A DNA stretch of 64,000 nt. It comes from Drosophila pseudoobscura. Its lineage: Eukaryota > Arthropoda > Insecta > Diptera > Drosophilidae. How positions within the stretch are numbered: the stretch's first letter is position 1; each line of letters starts with the position of its first letter. The position numbers and the translations under genes were made by a program. This document shows, piece by piece, positions 11,406 through 23,524 of this stretch. The notes beneath the pieces were generated by a model that had not been told where the DNA came from, did not search any database, and saw nothing but the letters and a program-made list of their open reading frames with translations. Location of the stretch: positions 18,985,001 through 19,049,000 of the forward strand of contig NC_046681.1 of assembly GCF_009870125.1 (NCBI RefSeq), in the 5' to 3' direction.

Positions 11406-14220
11406 AGAGAGGATCACAACAGATCAGCGATCACTGATCGTTTAGCCCTGGAGCCATTGGGGCGTGACGGAACCATCAGGCGTGCCTAAATGGATACCAA
11501 TTTCGATCCACAAATACACATAGATAGACACACATAGCAAAAGATACGTATGTATCTATAGGTATACATTTCTAGAATCTCAAGACTTGGTTTTATTTTT
11601 GGATTTGATAATAGGTGAACAATTGTATAAAATATTAATACGCTACTTATTTACACACATAACGATATAGGGATATAGATACATATAGATATATATATTT
11701 TTTGGATATCTGTGCAATATTTTACATGGAAACAATGTCGTGTTTCAAGTGCAAACTTTTAATATTGTATCTGAAGTGCGCGAATTCGAATCTCGATGTG
11801 TTTTTTAGGATGAGTAAGCAAAGTTAATCGTCGGGCTTAGAACGAGAGTATTCGACGGGGGTTCGGTTCTGGGTTCGCGTGCAATTAACAAGAGATACAT
11901 ATATGTACGTGTATCTGATGTATGCTATCGGATAATGTATCAGCATTTTAGTCGCTCACTGAGGCCCTGAGTGTAGAGCAATTTTAAAACGCTTTCTGAC
12001 TAAAGGTCAGACCAGGCCCCAGATTGGCCCCAGATTGAGGGCTATACCCGTACCGTACCTATCATGACCATAAATGGCTCAACTTGCGTGTTTTGCCAAA
12101 CAGAACCCGAACCCGAACCTCGCCCCACGAATACCCCCCACTGAGTTCTGTTTCGGTTTGTTATTCTGTTAGCCACCAAATATATATGCAGCCTAGACCA
12201 AAAATATAGTAAATGGAAACCATAAATCTGTTGGTAATCGTTTTGAACTGTTAGATCCTAGCCTTAAAGACTTGTTTTGTTTTAGAGCAATTGTTTGTCG
12301 GGTTCCTAGAGGAATTTCTGCGAGGATCGTTAAGCCTACACCTAAAACACTTTTACACACACACACACACACATTTTTATTAGCCAGCAGCTCCAGATGT
12401 GGAGTGGCATGTGCATAAGTCCCCAAACCAGAAGCATCTTGAACTGCAACGAATCTGGCGGAACAATCGCATTCGGAATGGTTGTTTACATAAGATGCGG
12501 ATGCAGAAAGCACTCCTCAAGGGCATTGTTGCATGCGTATCAAAGGTAGACAGACAAATCGACCGAGAGAAGCTGCTGCATGGCACGTATAGCACGCGGG
12601 AAGGCATGAAAGCCTGCAGTCTTTTTAGTGATATCGCTTGAATCTTTTTTATATGGGTTCTTGACTCTTTTAGTTCAGTTAAGTTATAATTTCCCTCGGT
12701 CATTATTCCTGCATGTACGCGACCAGTTGGGATATACGTGTATCGCGTCATGCGGCAGCGCCCTTCGGTTCTGAAAAACATTGAATGCTGCTGGCGTTAG
12801 GCTTAGGACCTCCACCACTTTCCATCTATCTATTTATCTATTGAAAAGTAATCCACCTAGATGTCTTTATCTCTCTCTTGTAACACATTCCAAAGGACCA
12901 AAACTATACACCACTTATACAAAATACACTAATAAATAAATAAATCTTATATCTAGCCTCATCTTAAGTGCAATCTAGAAACTTTTAATATACATAAAAT
13001 ACATATACATATTTCGAAATGTATTTTATTCGTTTTAAATAATACCTACGCTTAATTTTAGTACAAAACAAAGCAAAATCAAATGCAAATTGCAAATGCT
13101 AGCCCACTAAATGTTATATTAATAATAATGCTATTTATTATGGAATAAAATTGTACATAATCGATCTACATAGATGTCCACCCTTTGCCACACTTCACAC
13201 ACACAAACACAGTCCCTTACACTTGCTATAACTCTGGATATATAGTATATCTGTCTATCTGAAAGGTTTGGCGATTTACTTTAGCCTTAAGATTTGTGAC
13301 TTTATAAATGTGAGTGTCTTTGAGCAAAAACAAAAACAAAAGGAAATACGATAAATGATATACGAAAAATCCTAAAAAGAGAAATAAATGTTTTATGTAA
13401 ATGTTAATGGAGTGCGTGATTTGTCTTTCTTGGGGTATGGGTTTCTCTAAGGTCTAAGGGATGTGCAAATAAAAAATACGGAATCCTAAGACAAAGGAAA
13501 TGTTTAATGATTTGATCTTGGGATCTTTGCTCTACTCTTAAGGAATGAGTCTTTTAGGAAATGGCACAAAGCGCGGAGCCCAAACAGAAGTCCACACAGG
13601 ACCAACCGTGGGGCGCTGCCGCATGACGCATACATGCAGGAATTTATTGAGTAGATACACTGTATTAAGTGATAGTTATATCTGTCTGAATCTCATTCTA
13701 TATGAAAGGATTATGAACATTCTCCAGTATATCTTTCCTGCAGTCTACATATCAGTTATCTCTACTGAAATTTTCAAACTTTAAACGATAATAGAAAAGG
13801 AAAACAAATTGTATTGCAAAACGAATCGATTCGCTTCTTTTGAACTTTTCTCTAGAATCTGTAATCTACGATACACGGCATCCCAAGAGATTAAATGTCC
13901 GACTCGGATCGAGTTCTATTGTACAGAAATATTGCAATTTATTTTGTAGAATTAAAAAAGAACAGCACAGTTCACAAATCTAGAATTTGCAGGCTAAAAG
14001 TAAAAAACCAACTCTGGGGGTAGGCTCGAGTCAAGGATCGTTCCATCGCTTGAACTCTAACTTTGGTTTCGTTTCGTTTCGTTTTGTGCTCTCCTTCGAG
14101 GGCTCTTTGGTCTCTCTGTCTCTCTGCTGAAGGCTCCACTGCAGTCTCCATAGTAATATCAGCATGAATCCCCGCTCTCTCGCTGATCCCCTCTGTGCCC
14201 GCTCTTCCGAGTGGAGTTCC
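11406..14220. other. 3' UTR and convergent intergenic region
   Basis: No gene is seen. AT-rich sequence follows the 1614-aa gene. Poly(A) signals on the plus strand include overlapping AATAAA at 12931-12944, AATAAA at 13144-13149 and 13383-13388. A perfect Pumilio-type element TGTACATA lies at 13152-13159. On the minus strand AATAAA occurs at 13938-13943, about 280 nt past the stop of the next, convergent gene. The short frames around 12193-12781 have no coding character. Confidence 0.6.
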
Positions 14221-16912
14221 CTACTCGTAGTTGTCGAAGTAGCGCTTCTTCAGATCCGGCGGATACGTGACATAGATGTAGTGCTCGTTCTGGCCCATTC
14301 CCGCCTCATTCTGCACAATCTCTTGGTTGGAGGAGGAGGCGCGCAGCGATTGCTGCGAGGAGCCCACATGCCGGTGTCGCGTCTCCAGGGGTCGGGGATG
14401 CGTATTGTAGTGGCGCTGCTGACCCTCGCCTCCGATTCCAGAGGCGGATGCACTGCTCACCACGCTGGTGGCTATGGATCGGCCAGAGCTACTTGTATAG
14501 TCGCGTCGGTCTAAAATGTCCTGTGGGTATCCCAGGCTCGTCGAGTGGCGATGCTGCAGATGCGGATGCTGTTGATGCTGCGGATGTTGCTGATGCTGCG
14601 GATGCTGCTGATGCTGGTGCGGATGATGGTGCAGTGGCGTATTGGCGTTGGAGGAGGACGACACCGCCACTTGGCGTACGCCCCCGGCTGTGGGTGTTCC
14701 CTGACCCGGACCCGGACCCTGACCCCCCACCGCTTGACGCTGATCGGCGATGTAGTGACGCGGACTGTGCCGATGATATTGCACTGGTTCGGGGTACAAA
14801 TCTCGAGCGGCTGCCGCCTGCTGTTGCTGCTGCTGCTGGTAGTAGTACTGCTGTTGCTGTTGCTGCTGTTCGCGCTGATGCTCCATCTCCAGCTCCAGCT
14901 GCTGGTCCGCACTCAGACCAGGTATCCCGCCGCCGTCCAGGTCGAGGTCGTGTCGCGTCGCATAGTCGACATGGTAGTGATGGTGGGCACCGGGCATGTA
15001 GATGCTGCTGCTGCTGTGACCGCCGACCCCGCCCGGCACGTAGTGATTGGTATTGATTGTCGTCTCTTCGGAGCTGAAACAAATGACTTGGGTTCGATCA
15101 ATCTCAATGGGAGAGATGGCAAAGCCTCGGGGCCGAGGCCCGAAGGGGAGACTTACTCGAAGAGTATCCATATGATGTAGTAGCAGAAGCAGATTCCCGT
15201 CGACAGCACGAAGATGAGGATGACAATGAGGCCCCAGGGGAAGGCCCGCGGCTCCAAGGGACCATCCTCCCAATAGCGATCGCAGGTGAGGTACCAGCAA
15301 ACGGCCTTGTTCATCTCCTCTGCGGATGGATATCGATTAATTGGTTCTCATTTATAGATCAGCAACACCCACCTTCCATCTCCTTGAAGGCCTGATCTGA
15401 CATCGACAGCAGGAGTCCTCCTATGCAGCTCCTCAGCAGGAGTTCGCACCGAGTCTTCAGTTTGCTCAGCTCCTCGGGCTTGCAGTTGGCCCTGGCCTTT
15501 ACACCATTCCCATTGCCCGATCCCTCCTCCATTTTGGCCGGATCCTGTTGGCCACTTGCCTCCGCATCGTCCCCGCTCTGCTCCTCCTCCTCCTCCGTTT
15601 CGTTCAGCTTCGTCTCGGAGTCACCCTCCGCGGAGTCGCCGCCGCGCTTCAATCCCAGCTCCTTGAGCTTCTTCAGCAGCTTCTCCCCAGCGGACTTGGG
15701 CCTGGCCGCCGAGCCATCCTCTCCTGCTGGATCTAAGCGAAGAGGGTTGACTGAGGAGTGGCGACGGGTATGGGTATGGGTACGGGGGTGTGGATAGGAT
15801 GGGGTCGAGTGCTCACCTGCCGGCGACTGCTGCTCCTTGCTGCTGCTGCTGCTGCTCGACGACTGGATTGGCTTCTCTTGGAGTAATTGACGGTTTTGTA
15901 CTTTGGCGGCACGCGAGGCACCCAATGTGGAAGTTCTGTGTTGGGGATTAGATGTGAAATAATTGTGCAAAAGGTAAGAGGGAAAAGCCCACCTTGGTAT
16001 TAAGCTCAAGTATGCGGCATTCGCTTTGGCCAGCGCGGAATTTTGGCCCAGGGAATCGCCCCAGACTTCAATGTCCGTGACAATGTGATCCCCAAACTTA
16101 AGGCTCGTGGCATCCTCCGTCTCGAACACCTCGCAGCGCATGATGTCACAGAAGTCGGCCAGACAAATGGAGTCCATTGCCTCATTGATGATCGTCTTGT
16201 GGCGTGTGTCAAAGTGCAGATCCAGATGCCGCTCCTGGTAGAAGCTCTTTCCACAGCGACGACACGTCCACTGGGTGGGACGATCCCGTTGCTTGGCATC
16301 TTGGCGCGGGGCAAAGACATCCCGGAACGGATGCAGCGGGCACTCCAGAGGCAGCTTCACCTTATCGAAAAGAGTGGACGATGCAACAGCTGCTTCTCCA
16401 GAGAAGAGATGGGGATGCTCACCTGATGCTTATCCAATATAGGCGTCCATTTGGAGCGCACTATCTTGCGCACCAGCCGGCTGTTATCACGCGAGCAGAG
16501 AATCTTGATGACATTCGTGGGCGGCCATGGTATCAGCAGCAGAAAGTAGACCAGTGCAATCTGGGGTAACGGAATTTTCAAATTGGATGTGAAAGTGGAC
16601 GATGAACTCGGGATACGGACACGCAACTTGCCGGTCCGGCTGACCGAACGGTGACCCCGTCCTCAGAGCAGCAGCCCAACCAACAGCCACAACCCTCCCT
16701 TAGAGCCACTTACCCTGTTTTTTGGGTCACTTAAAGTAACAGGGACTCAACCCCCCAGGCCGCAGAAAATCGATAAAAGAGTGTGTGGCATGGGGCATAG
16801 GCAGGCGGGCGGCGGGCGGCGGGCTTTGGTTGCGTCTTCACGGAATACGTATACCCCTCTGAAATGGGACCATGGACAGACTCACCTCGAAATGATGATA
16901 TTTAGGCGACAT
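14221..16912 (-). CDS. Single-pass membrane protein with one C2H2 zinc finger (675 aa, 7 exons)
   Basis: Exons on the minus strand: 16886-16912, 16423-16560, 15993-16360, 15817-15935, 15373-15732, 15157-15319, 14221-15073; all junctions are GT-AG and keep frame (2028 nt). The ATG exon encodes only nine residues (MSPKYHHFE) and splices onto a hydrophobic stretch (IALVYFLLLIPWP), which together look like a signal peptide or anchor. One C2H2 finger follows (C88, C91, H104, H109, spacing C-x2-C-x12-H-x4-H), then a cysteine-containing conserved-looking segment, an acidic Ser/Glu region, a second Cys-rich stretch (AVCWYLTCDRYW, about 343-354) and a clear transmembrane segment (about 366-391). The tail of about 280 aa is His/Gln-rich with HPQHQQ repeats and ends in a Tyr-rich sequence (YVTYPPDLKKRYFDNYE). 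The family is not known to me. It is predicted to have its N-terminal part in the secretory lumen or outside the cell. Confidence 0.8.
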
Positions 16913-17902
16913 TCATACTATGTATTTGTGGTCGCTGGCTGTGCTGTGGGTTGTTGTAGGCGCAGGATTTACGAATTCAGTTGCAATAAATCGTTTCAGG
17001 TTCAGGCGTTGTTTCTTTTCAGGTTATGTATGCAGGACACCGAAACGTATTCCGAAGTAGGATTCTTTTTCTGGCCAAGCTTTAAGGCAACTCAAAATAT
17101 AGTATACTTTGCGAAGATTCCAACAGACGATTGGTTTTTTAAAATTTCGGTTTTCCTATAAATAAAAAAAAACGCCTGATTCGAGCCTGTTCTACTGTCC
17201 GCACTGGTGAAAATTTCTCTGCTCTCTGAAAACTGAATTATTACTTCCTGTAACCGCTCTCTCTCCCGTTTACCGTTGTCCTGCGCCGCCTATCGCCAGC
17301 TGTTGGCAGAGTTGAATCCGATTTAATACTAAAAACCTGTCGACACGTTGTGAGTAGCGGCACACGTCCGGCGACACAACTAATACACGGTACTCAGTCA
17401 GTATATAAATATGCAATCTTATGATGAACTATATATTTTATACACAATTATCCATTGGTTGGTATTGGACGTTCTCACCAACGAAGTAGCATCCCGCCGT
17501 TATTTTTCGCACAATAAATAGTTTTCTAATTATTGTTATAAAATTAGACGTAAAACAAGAGGGAAAGACGATGTCCGTCTGTTACGTATGTACTCCTACC
17601 ACATACTCTTTCAGTACCTGGTATACAAATACTGAATATAATTTGAATGTTTTTTTTATTTCTTGTGGGGTGGTTGTCCTGCAATTCCGTTTTTGTTGTT
17701 GTAGGGGCAGGAACTGCAAATAGTTTTCCATCTGCTATTTTACAAATTTCTAAACTAAAATTAAATTTTTTTATCGCACAACTTTCTGGAACAAAGTCAT
17801 CTTAAAGTGGGCGTTTTCCGAACCGAAATCGCATAGTTATGTAGACATTTAAATACTAGGGTACAGCCGGAGAGCGATCATCCCTGCCAATCGGGGCGGG
17901 AT
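16913..17902. other. Intergenic region between the C2H2 membrane protein gene and shv
   Basis: Holds the 5' flank of the leftward C2H2 membrane protein gene and, from 17902 downward, the 3' UTR of shv. A minus-strand AATAAA lies at 17655-17660, about 243 nt past the shv stop. No further gene is visible. Confidence 0.55.
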
Positions 17903-19033
17903 TCACAGTCCATTGTAGACGCGATTGATGGACGATTGGTCGAGTATTTTCTTGAGCGCTGCAATATAATACGAATGGGGATTAATACAGGCGGAGAATA
18001 AGGGCCTTTCCGACTACGTACCTTCCTTGTCCTCTTCCGTCAAATCCTTCTTGGGGAAATCCACATCGAAGGTGATGTACAGAAAACCAAACAAGTTGTT
18101 GTTCTCAAAGTTGGGCATGCCCTCGCCCTTCTTACGAATGCGTGCTCCGGGCCACGTGATTTTCTCGCGCATCACCGGCACCAGGTGACCGTCTAAGTGC
18201 TTGATGTCCATGCTAAAGCCAATGAGAGCATCCTGTAGACTGATCGTCACATTCGTGTACAGATCGTCGCCCTTGCGTTGGAATCGCGGATGGGGCATCT
18301 GCTGGACACGCACCAGCAGGTCTCCGGGCTCGCCGTCAATGTGAGGCTCTCCCTCCGCCACGAAGCGCGTCTCCTGTCCATCGACCATGCCCTGCTCTAC
18401 CTCGATCTCGAGCGTGCGCTCCTCGTTGACTAGCTTCACGTTCGGGCACTCGTCGCAGACCGTCTGCTGGATCATCTGGAAGCGGCCAGGGCCCAGATTC
18501 CTGGTGACCATCTCCTGACGGCAATTGCACTTGCGTGTGCCCGAGGCGGGCTTCATTACCGGCTTGTTCCGCACGATCTCCACAAAGTTGCCCGAATAGA
18601 GCTCCTCCAGCGACACGTACATGCTCATGACGATGTCCGCCCCCCGTAGCGCGTCCTGCTGGTGCTGATCCCCATTGCCAAAGGGAAAGCCAAAGTCGCC
18701 GAAGAAGCTAGCGAACGGATCGCCGCCATGGTCCATCATGCCCTCCTTCTTCAGGCAGTCCTCGCCACACCGGTCGTAGGTCTTCCGCTTGTCGGCATTC
18801 GATAGCACCTCGTAGGCGGCGCCCAGGTCCTGGAACTTGGTCGACGCACTCGGATCGTCCTTGTTCTTATCCGGATGCAGCTCCTTAGCCAGCCTGCGGT
18901 ACGCCTTCTTAATTTCATTTGTGTTGGCGTTGCGCTGCACATTGAGAATTTTGTAAAAGTCCCGGCCGGCGAGGGCCACGTCCACCAGGAGCACCGCCAG
19001 CTGCACCAGCAGTAAGCTTTTGATTAGCTGCAT
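17903..19033 (-). CDS. shv: Shriveled, ER DnaJ co-chaperone (ERdj3/DNAJB11 homologue, 355 aa)
   Basis: Two exons, 18022-19033 and 17903-17958, joined by a 63-nt intron (1068 nt in all). Hydrophobic signal peptide at residues 1-22, then a J domain from about 24 to 90 with the HPD motif at 53-55 that stimulates the Hsp70 ATPase. A Gly/Phe-rich link ([15 protein letters not shown]) and the two-lobed substrate-binding domain follow. The latter carries the cysteine pairs typical of ERdj3 (KCNC and CDEC) instead of a classical DnaJ zinc domain. The small last exon supplies the characteristic C-terminal VYNGL end. The family assists BiP in the ER lumen and can be secreted; Drosophila Shv has also been reported to act extracellularly on integrin. 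A perfect ERSE lies 120 nt upstream of the ATG. Confidence 0.96.
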
Positions 19034-21432
19034 TCTGTGAATTTTGTTTATGTCGATTCTATTTCGTTCAATTCAATAATTGTAACTCATACTTTTAAGA
19101 ATATTGCTGGCAAAATTTGTCGTCGACGCTAGCTACGTTTGTGTGTGTGCGTCGTGGTCAGCGTTGATTGGCTGTGGCACTTAACAGCTGATTCTTTGAC
19201 ATGTGCGCCCAACAGCTCTCTTTTCTCTGCTAGATAGTTAACATTATGTTAACTCCTAGATAGTTAACGTATGTTTATTTAATTTAAGTTATTCATTAAT
19301 TATGCTTCAAAGCCTAATGAAAAAATAATTTCAGCATTAATTAAATATGTCGTTTAATTATTTTTTAAATTATAAATCCATAAATATCATAAATAAGTAG
19401 TTCATACGTACTAAATATGTAGTTACCGTGTAGTTACCATGTAATAAAACGCGAACGATTAGCCCATTGTCGACCAAGGGGTATTCTAATAGTTAACCGA
19501 ATATTATGCACCGAATACCTTGAAACGTTTAGGTTGTAAGTAAAGATGAAGGATGGTATGGATGGACCTATTATTATTATTATTAATAAGATTTTTCGTG
19601 GTCTAACTAAAGTTGTTCACCTGTCAAATATATGGGGATTAAGTGGGTTAAGTTCGTTTTTTCATCGGTATACGATAAATCCGCGGTTGAATAGCCAAAA
19701 CAAATTGATCCAATTAAACTTTTGCAAATAAACAGCGACAGTGGCTGCAGCTCTTGCCATTAATTGTATTACGATTTGCCTATTTGTGCCATTACCCAAG
19801 TGCATTGGGGCCAGTGATTGCCATTTGTTTACAGTTACTGCGCCTTCCTTTTCCATATAGGTAAACATTTTTGTGTTTCTGTGGCTTTTCCTTGAGTATT
19901 TGCATATTTAACGGAATTTTTTGCAGCGTTTTGGCTATCCATTAACCCACATTTATTGCCAACTAACTTGCATAATTATAGTCAAGGTCAAGTAGCAACA
20001 ACAACAAGATCTAGCAGAAGGCACGACCCTCGTCTTAATTGTGTGCGAGAAAAAAGGCGAGTAATGCAATGCAATACTGTAGCAAGTAATAATACACATG
20101 TTAATTAGGTGTAGAGATTACCCCTTTAGCATGATCTCAACCTGATTCAGCAGCGGGGCCCTGAACGACAACTAAGCTGCTGAGCCGGTCATTGATCAGA
20201 ATAGAGTCTGGTACTGCACCAGAATCCAGTTCACTTCTCAAGCGTCCGGTTATCGGTACCCGCGCCCCCATTCTAGTTTTTCCTGTGTCTGCGGGTCGTT
20301 ATCAGCCAAGAACAAAGAGGAGTTTAAATGCGTAGCCCCAATAACCCGTCTGAGTCAGTTCGTCCGTGCTCAAACAAAGGCAGTAAGGCAGCTAAAAATG
20401 CGATATGCACTCGGACTTTTGATAAAAACAGACCTACAGACCATTTCTGATTTCTCACAGCTGGATATTATATGTTGCTCGAAGTAATCTACATAAAATT
20501 TGCAGTACATATGTATAAACATATGTTTGTTTCGTCAATGGCTAAGTGCCAGTAGTATCTCCAGTAGCTTATCTTATCGAGGCCATAAATAGGAACCCCT
20601 TGTGCGCATACCAGAGATCTGATCATAAGAAATCTACGCAATTTCCCACAAACTACCTTCAAACACTACACATGTAATTGTCATATGAGAACTAATGCAA
20701 GTAATCTCATACGATTATCCATGTAGCTAATTTGTTGGAATTGTCCTATTAAGGATTGTCAATCCTTGTCTGCCATGACACCGCACACAACACAGATTAG
20801 CCAAATCCAAAGATTTCGAGTAGTAAACTACAAGTGGAACCATTTAAAGACACAATCAGTAGCCGCTGGCAAACAGTTTCGCTTTGTCTGCGGAAGCGTG
20901 TGGTACGGTCCTCTCCCCGTTGCCTAAAAATTGTGATATCCCTCTCTTCAGTTGGACATTTCGTAAGTTTATATCTGATAGAACGCACCCTAACACGGTA
21001 CTAAACACCCTCGATTGTGGCCAAGACATTTGCGGAAGTCTGCACTTGACACACACTCCAATCCGAGTTGACATGGACTGGTAGCCCGTAATCTGTTGGG
21101 GCTGTCATAGTAGGTGCAACGTATTCAAATGGGATCGAGCCTAATCGTAGATGCTTATCGAATACTTAAGTATGGGCAAAAAACAGAGCGATAAGCCACC
21201 GGCTAGCTATTATTATTAGCTCTGCTGGGGATAGCCAGGATAGGGCTGAGCTGAAAGTCAATAAGCGAATAAAAATTCTCCTGATAACCCCCGATACGGT
21301 TTATTGGCACAGATTATGCAAGCAAAAATAGCTTAACGAAATCCACTCACTTTCCAGATGCAACACAGCAGCGCGTAGGCAACGTACTTGTACCTTTTCC
21401 TTCCGTGAATCTTTGGCATCTCATCGCTCAAC
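19034..21432. other. Divergent intergenic region shv / crq
   Basis: The left end is the shv promoter with the ERSE. Around 19237-19268 are three GTTAAC palindromes and two copies of CTAGATAGTTAAC; a TAGTTACC pair lies near 19416-19440, and an (ATT)n run near 19569-19590. The right part is the 5' flank of crq and contains five WGATAR-type GATA sites (20299, 20420, 20569, 20976, 21282). No protein gene or RNA gene is evident. Confidence 0.55.
19153..19171 (-). promoter_or_regulatory. ER stress response element (CCAAT-N9-CCACG)
   Basis: On the minus strand, in the orientation of shv, the sequence reads CCAATCAACGCTGACCACG: CCAAT at 19171-19167, nine bases, CCACG at 19157-19153. This is an exact match to the mammalian ERSE bound by NF-Y plus ATF6/XBP1. 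It lies 120 nt upstream of the shv start codon. Confidence 0.75.
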
Positions 21433-23082
21433 ATGTGCTGCAAGTGCTGCGGGGAAACTCAACGCAAGGCCTGGGTCTTTGGCCTTGGATCGCTCTTCAT
21501 GATTCTGGGTATCCTTATCGTGGTCTTTTGGCCCGGTTTGGCCGACCATTTAGTGGAGGATGTAAGTACTTTTTCACTCCTTCGGTACATCCAATAACCT
21601 TTTTCACTCAACTCCTTTTAGGGTCTCAAACTGAAGCCAGGCACCGACACCTACGACAGCTGGCTTGAGGCTCCGATTCCTATTTATCTTAGCTTTAACA
21701 TGTTCAACTGGACGAATCCCGAGGAGATACGCAATCCGAACGTGAAGCCCAACTTCGTGGAGATGGGTCCGTACGTGTTCCTCGAGAAGCACAAGAAGGA
21801 GAACTTCACCTTCTACGAGAACGCTACAGTGGCCTACTACGAGCGTCGCACCTGGTTCTTTGACGCGGAAAAGTCCAACGGCACGCTGGATGACATGGTG
21901 ACGGCTGCTCATGCCATCACCGCTACGGTGGCGGACGAGATGCGGCATCAGAAAAAGATCTTGAAGAAGATCATCAACTTTATGCTGAACCACGAGGGCG
22001 GCGAGCTGTACACCACGAAGCCCGTGGGCGAGTGGATCTTCAAAGGCTATCAGGACAATCTCACCGACTTCCTGAACCTGTTCAACACATCCGTGATCGA
22101 CATTCCCTACAAGCGCTTTGGCTGGCTGGCGGATCGTAACGAATCCCTGACATACGATGGTCTCTTCACCATTCACACGGGCACTGACAACATCGCCAAC
22201 GTGGGCAAGCTGACGCACTGGAACGGCAAGGCGGAGACCGGGTTCTATGAAATGCCCTGTGGCGTTGTGAACGGCACCACTGGGGATCTCTTTGCCCCCA
22301 AGATGAATGTGAAAGATGAGATCACCATCTTTGCCACCGATGCCTGTCGCTTTATGAACCTCAGGCCGGAGGGCACTTTAGAGAACCATGGCCTGACTGC
22401 CACCCGCTGGGTGGGCACTGAGGAAACCCTCGATTCTGGCGAGAACTATCCGAATCAGGCCTGCTTCTGCGATCCCCGCCTCGAGGAGTGTCCCAAGACG
22501 GGTGTGGTCGAGTGCAAGGCCTGCCGCGACAAGGCGCCGATCTACTCATCCTTTCCGCACTTCTACCTGGCGGACAAGCACTATCTGGATGCGATAACTG
22601 GCATGAATCCGGACAAGGCGAAGCACGAGTTCGTCATGGCCATTGAGCCGACCACGGGAGTGCCCGTCCAGGTGCATGGCCGCATTCAAATCAACATGAT
22701 GATTGAGCCCGACGATGATTACGAGTGAGTGATAGTCTATATGTTCCTTGATCTATATTCTTTATATTCTTTTATATTACAGTATCTATCGAGGAGTTTC
22801 GAAGGTGCTGATGCCCATGTTCTGGTTTGACCAGTATGCAGAGCTCTCCCCCGAGCTGGCCTCCAAGGCCAAGGTAGATATGTAGATCTCAGCCACCCAA
22901 TAGATCACTCTGTTAAACTCTGATTTCTCTTTCAGTTGGCCATTAATCTGTCATCCTATGGCATCATCTTTGGCTATTCCCTGGTGGGCTTTGCCAGTCT
23001 CGTCATCATTACAGGCGTCGCACTGACACTGACCAAGCGGTGGGTGCGTCGCGACGATGACGAGGCCATGCTGACCAACTGA
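21433..23082 (+). CDS. crq: Croquemort, CD36/scavenger receptor class B (489 aa, 4 exons)
   Basis: Exons 21433-21561, 21622-22724, 22783-22873 and 22936-23082 (1470 nt). The first exon gives [12 protein letters not shown] followed by the N-terminal membrane anchor (about 13-33); the last exon carries the C-terminal anchor and a short tail ending in EAMLTN. Between them is the large glycosylated ectodomain, with several N-x-S/T sites (for example [16 protein letters not shown]) and the Cys cluster [22 protein letters not shown] typical of CD36 proteins. The N-terminal CxxC and the terminal Cys residues are likely palmitoylated, as known for CD36. Croquemort is the haemocyte receptor for apoptotic cells and also acts in uptake of bacteria. 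Similarity to the D. melanogaster protein as I remember it is very high across the whole length. Confidence 0.96.
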
Positions 23083-23518
23083 GGAAGCATTGGCAAGGCC
23101 TTAGCCATAGTTATTCTTAATTGCCAAAGTGCCAGGACAAATTAACACTCCTAGTTCATTTTGATAGTCGCATCGTTTGTTGTTACGCGTTATGTATTAT
23201 GTAACTTGCTGATAGCCAGTAGTCGCCTCAACATTCGTATTGCATTTTGTGATAACAATCCATAGCCCCTAACTCTTAATCTATATACTATTCTATGTGC
23301 AATAACACGAAACACCCACAAGCTGAGATTACCTTTACCTTTATCCAATTCCAATTGCAACTGCAATTCCATTTGAATTTTTCATTTTATTTCGCAAACA
23401 TAATTTTTACAACTCTTTAATCAAGGACTTTGTTTTTACTTATCGTATACGATTGTTGGATGTTTCAACGATTTGCTTGCTTTATAAATGCATTAATTGA
23501 ATGTTTTGTTGTAAGAAT

Positions 23519-23524
23519 AATAAA
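23519..23524 (+). other. Poly(A) signal of crq
   Basis: AATAAA about 440 nt after the crq stop codon. The region just beyond (23543-23590) is an AT-repeat tract. Confidence 0.5.
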
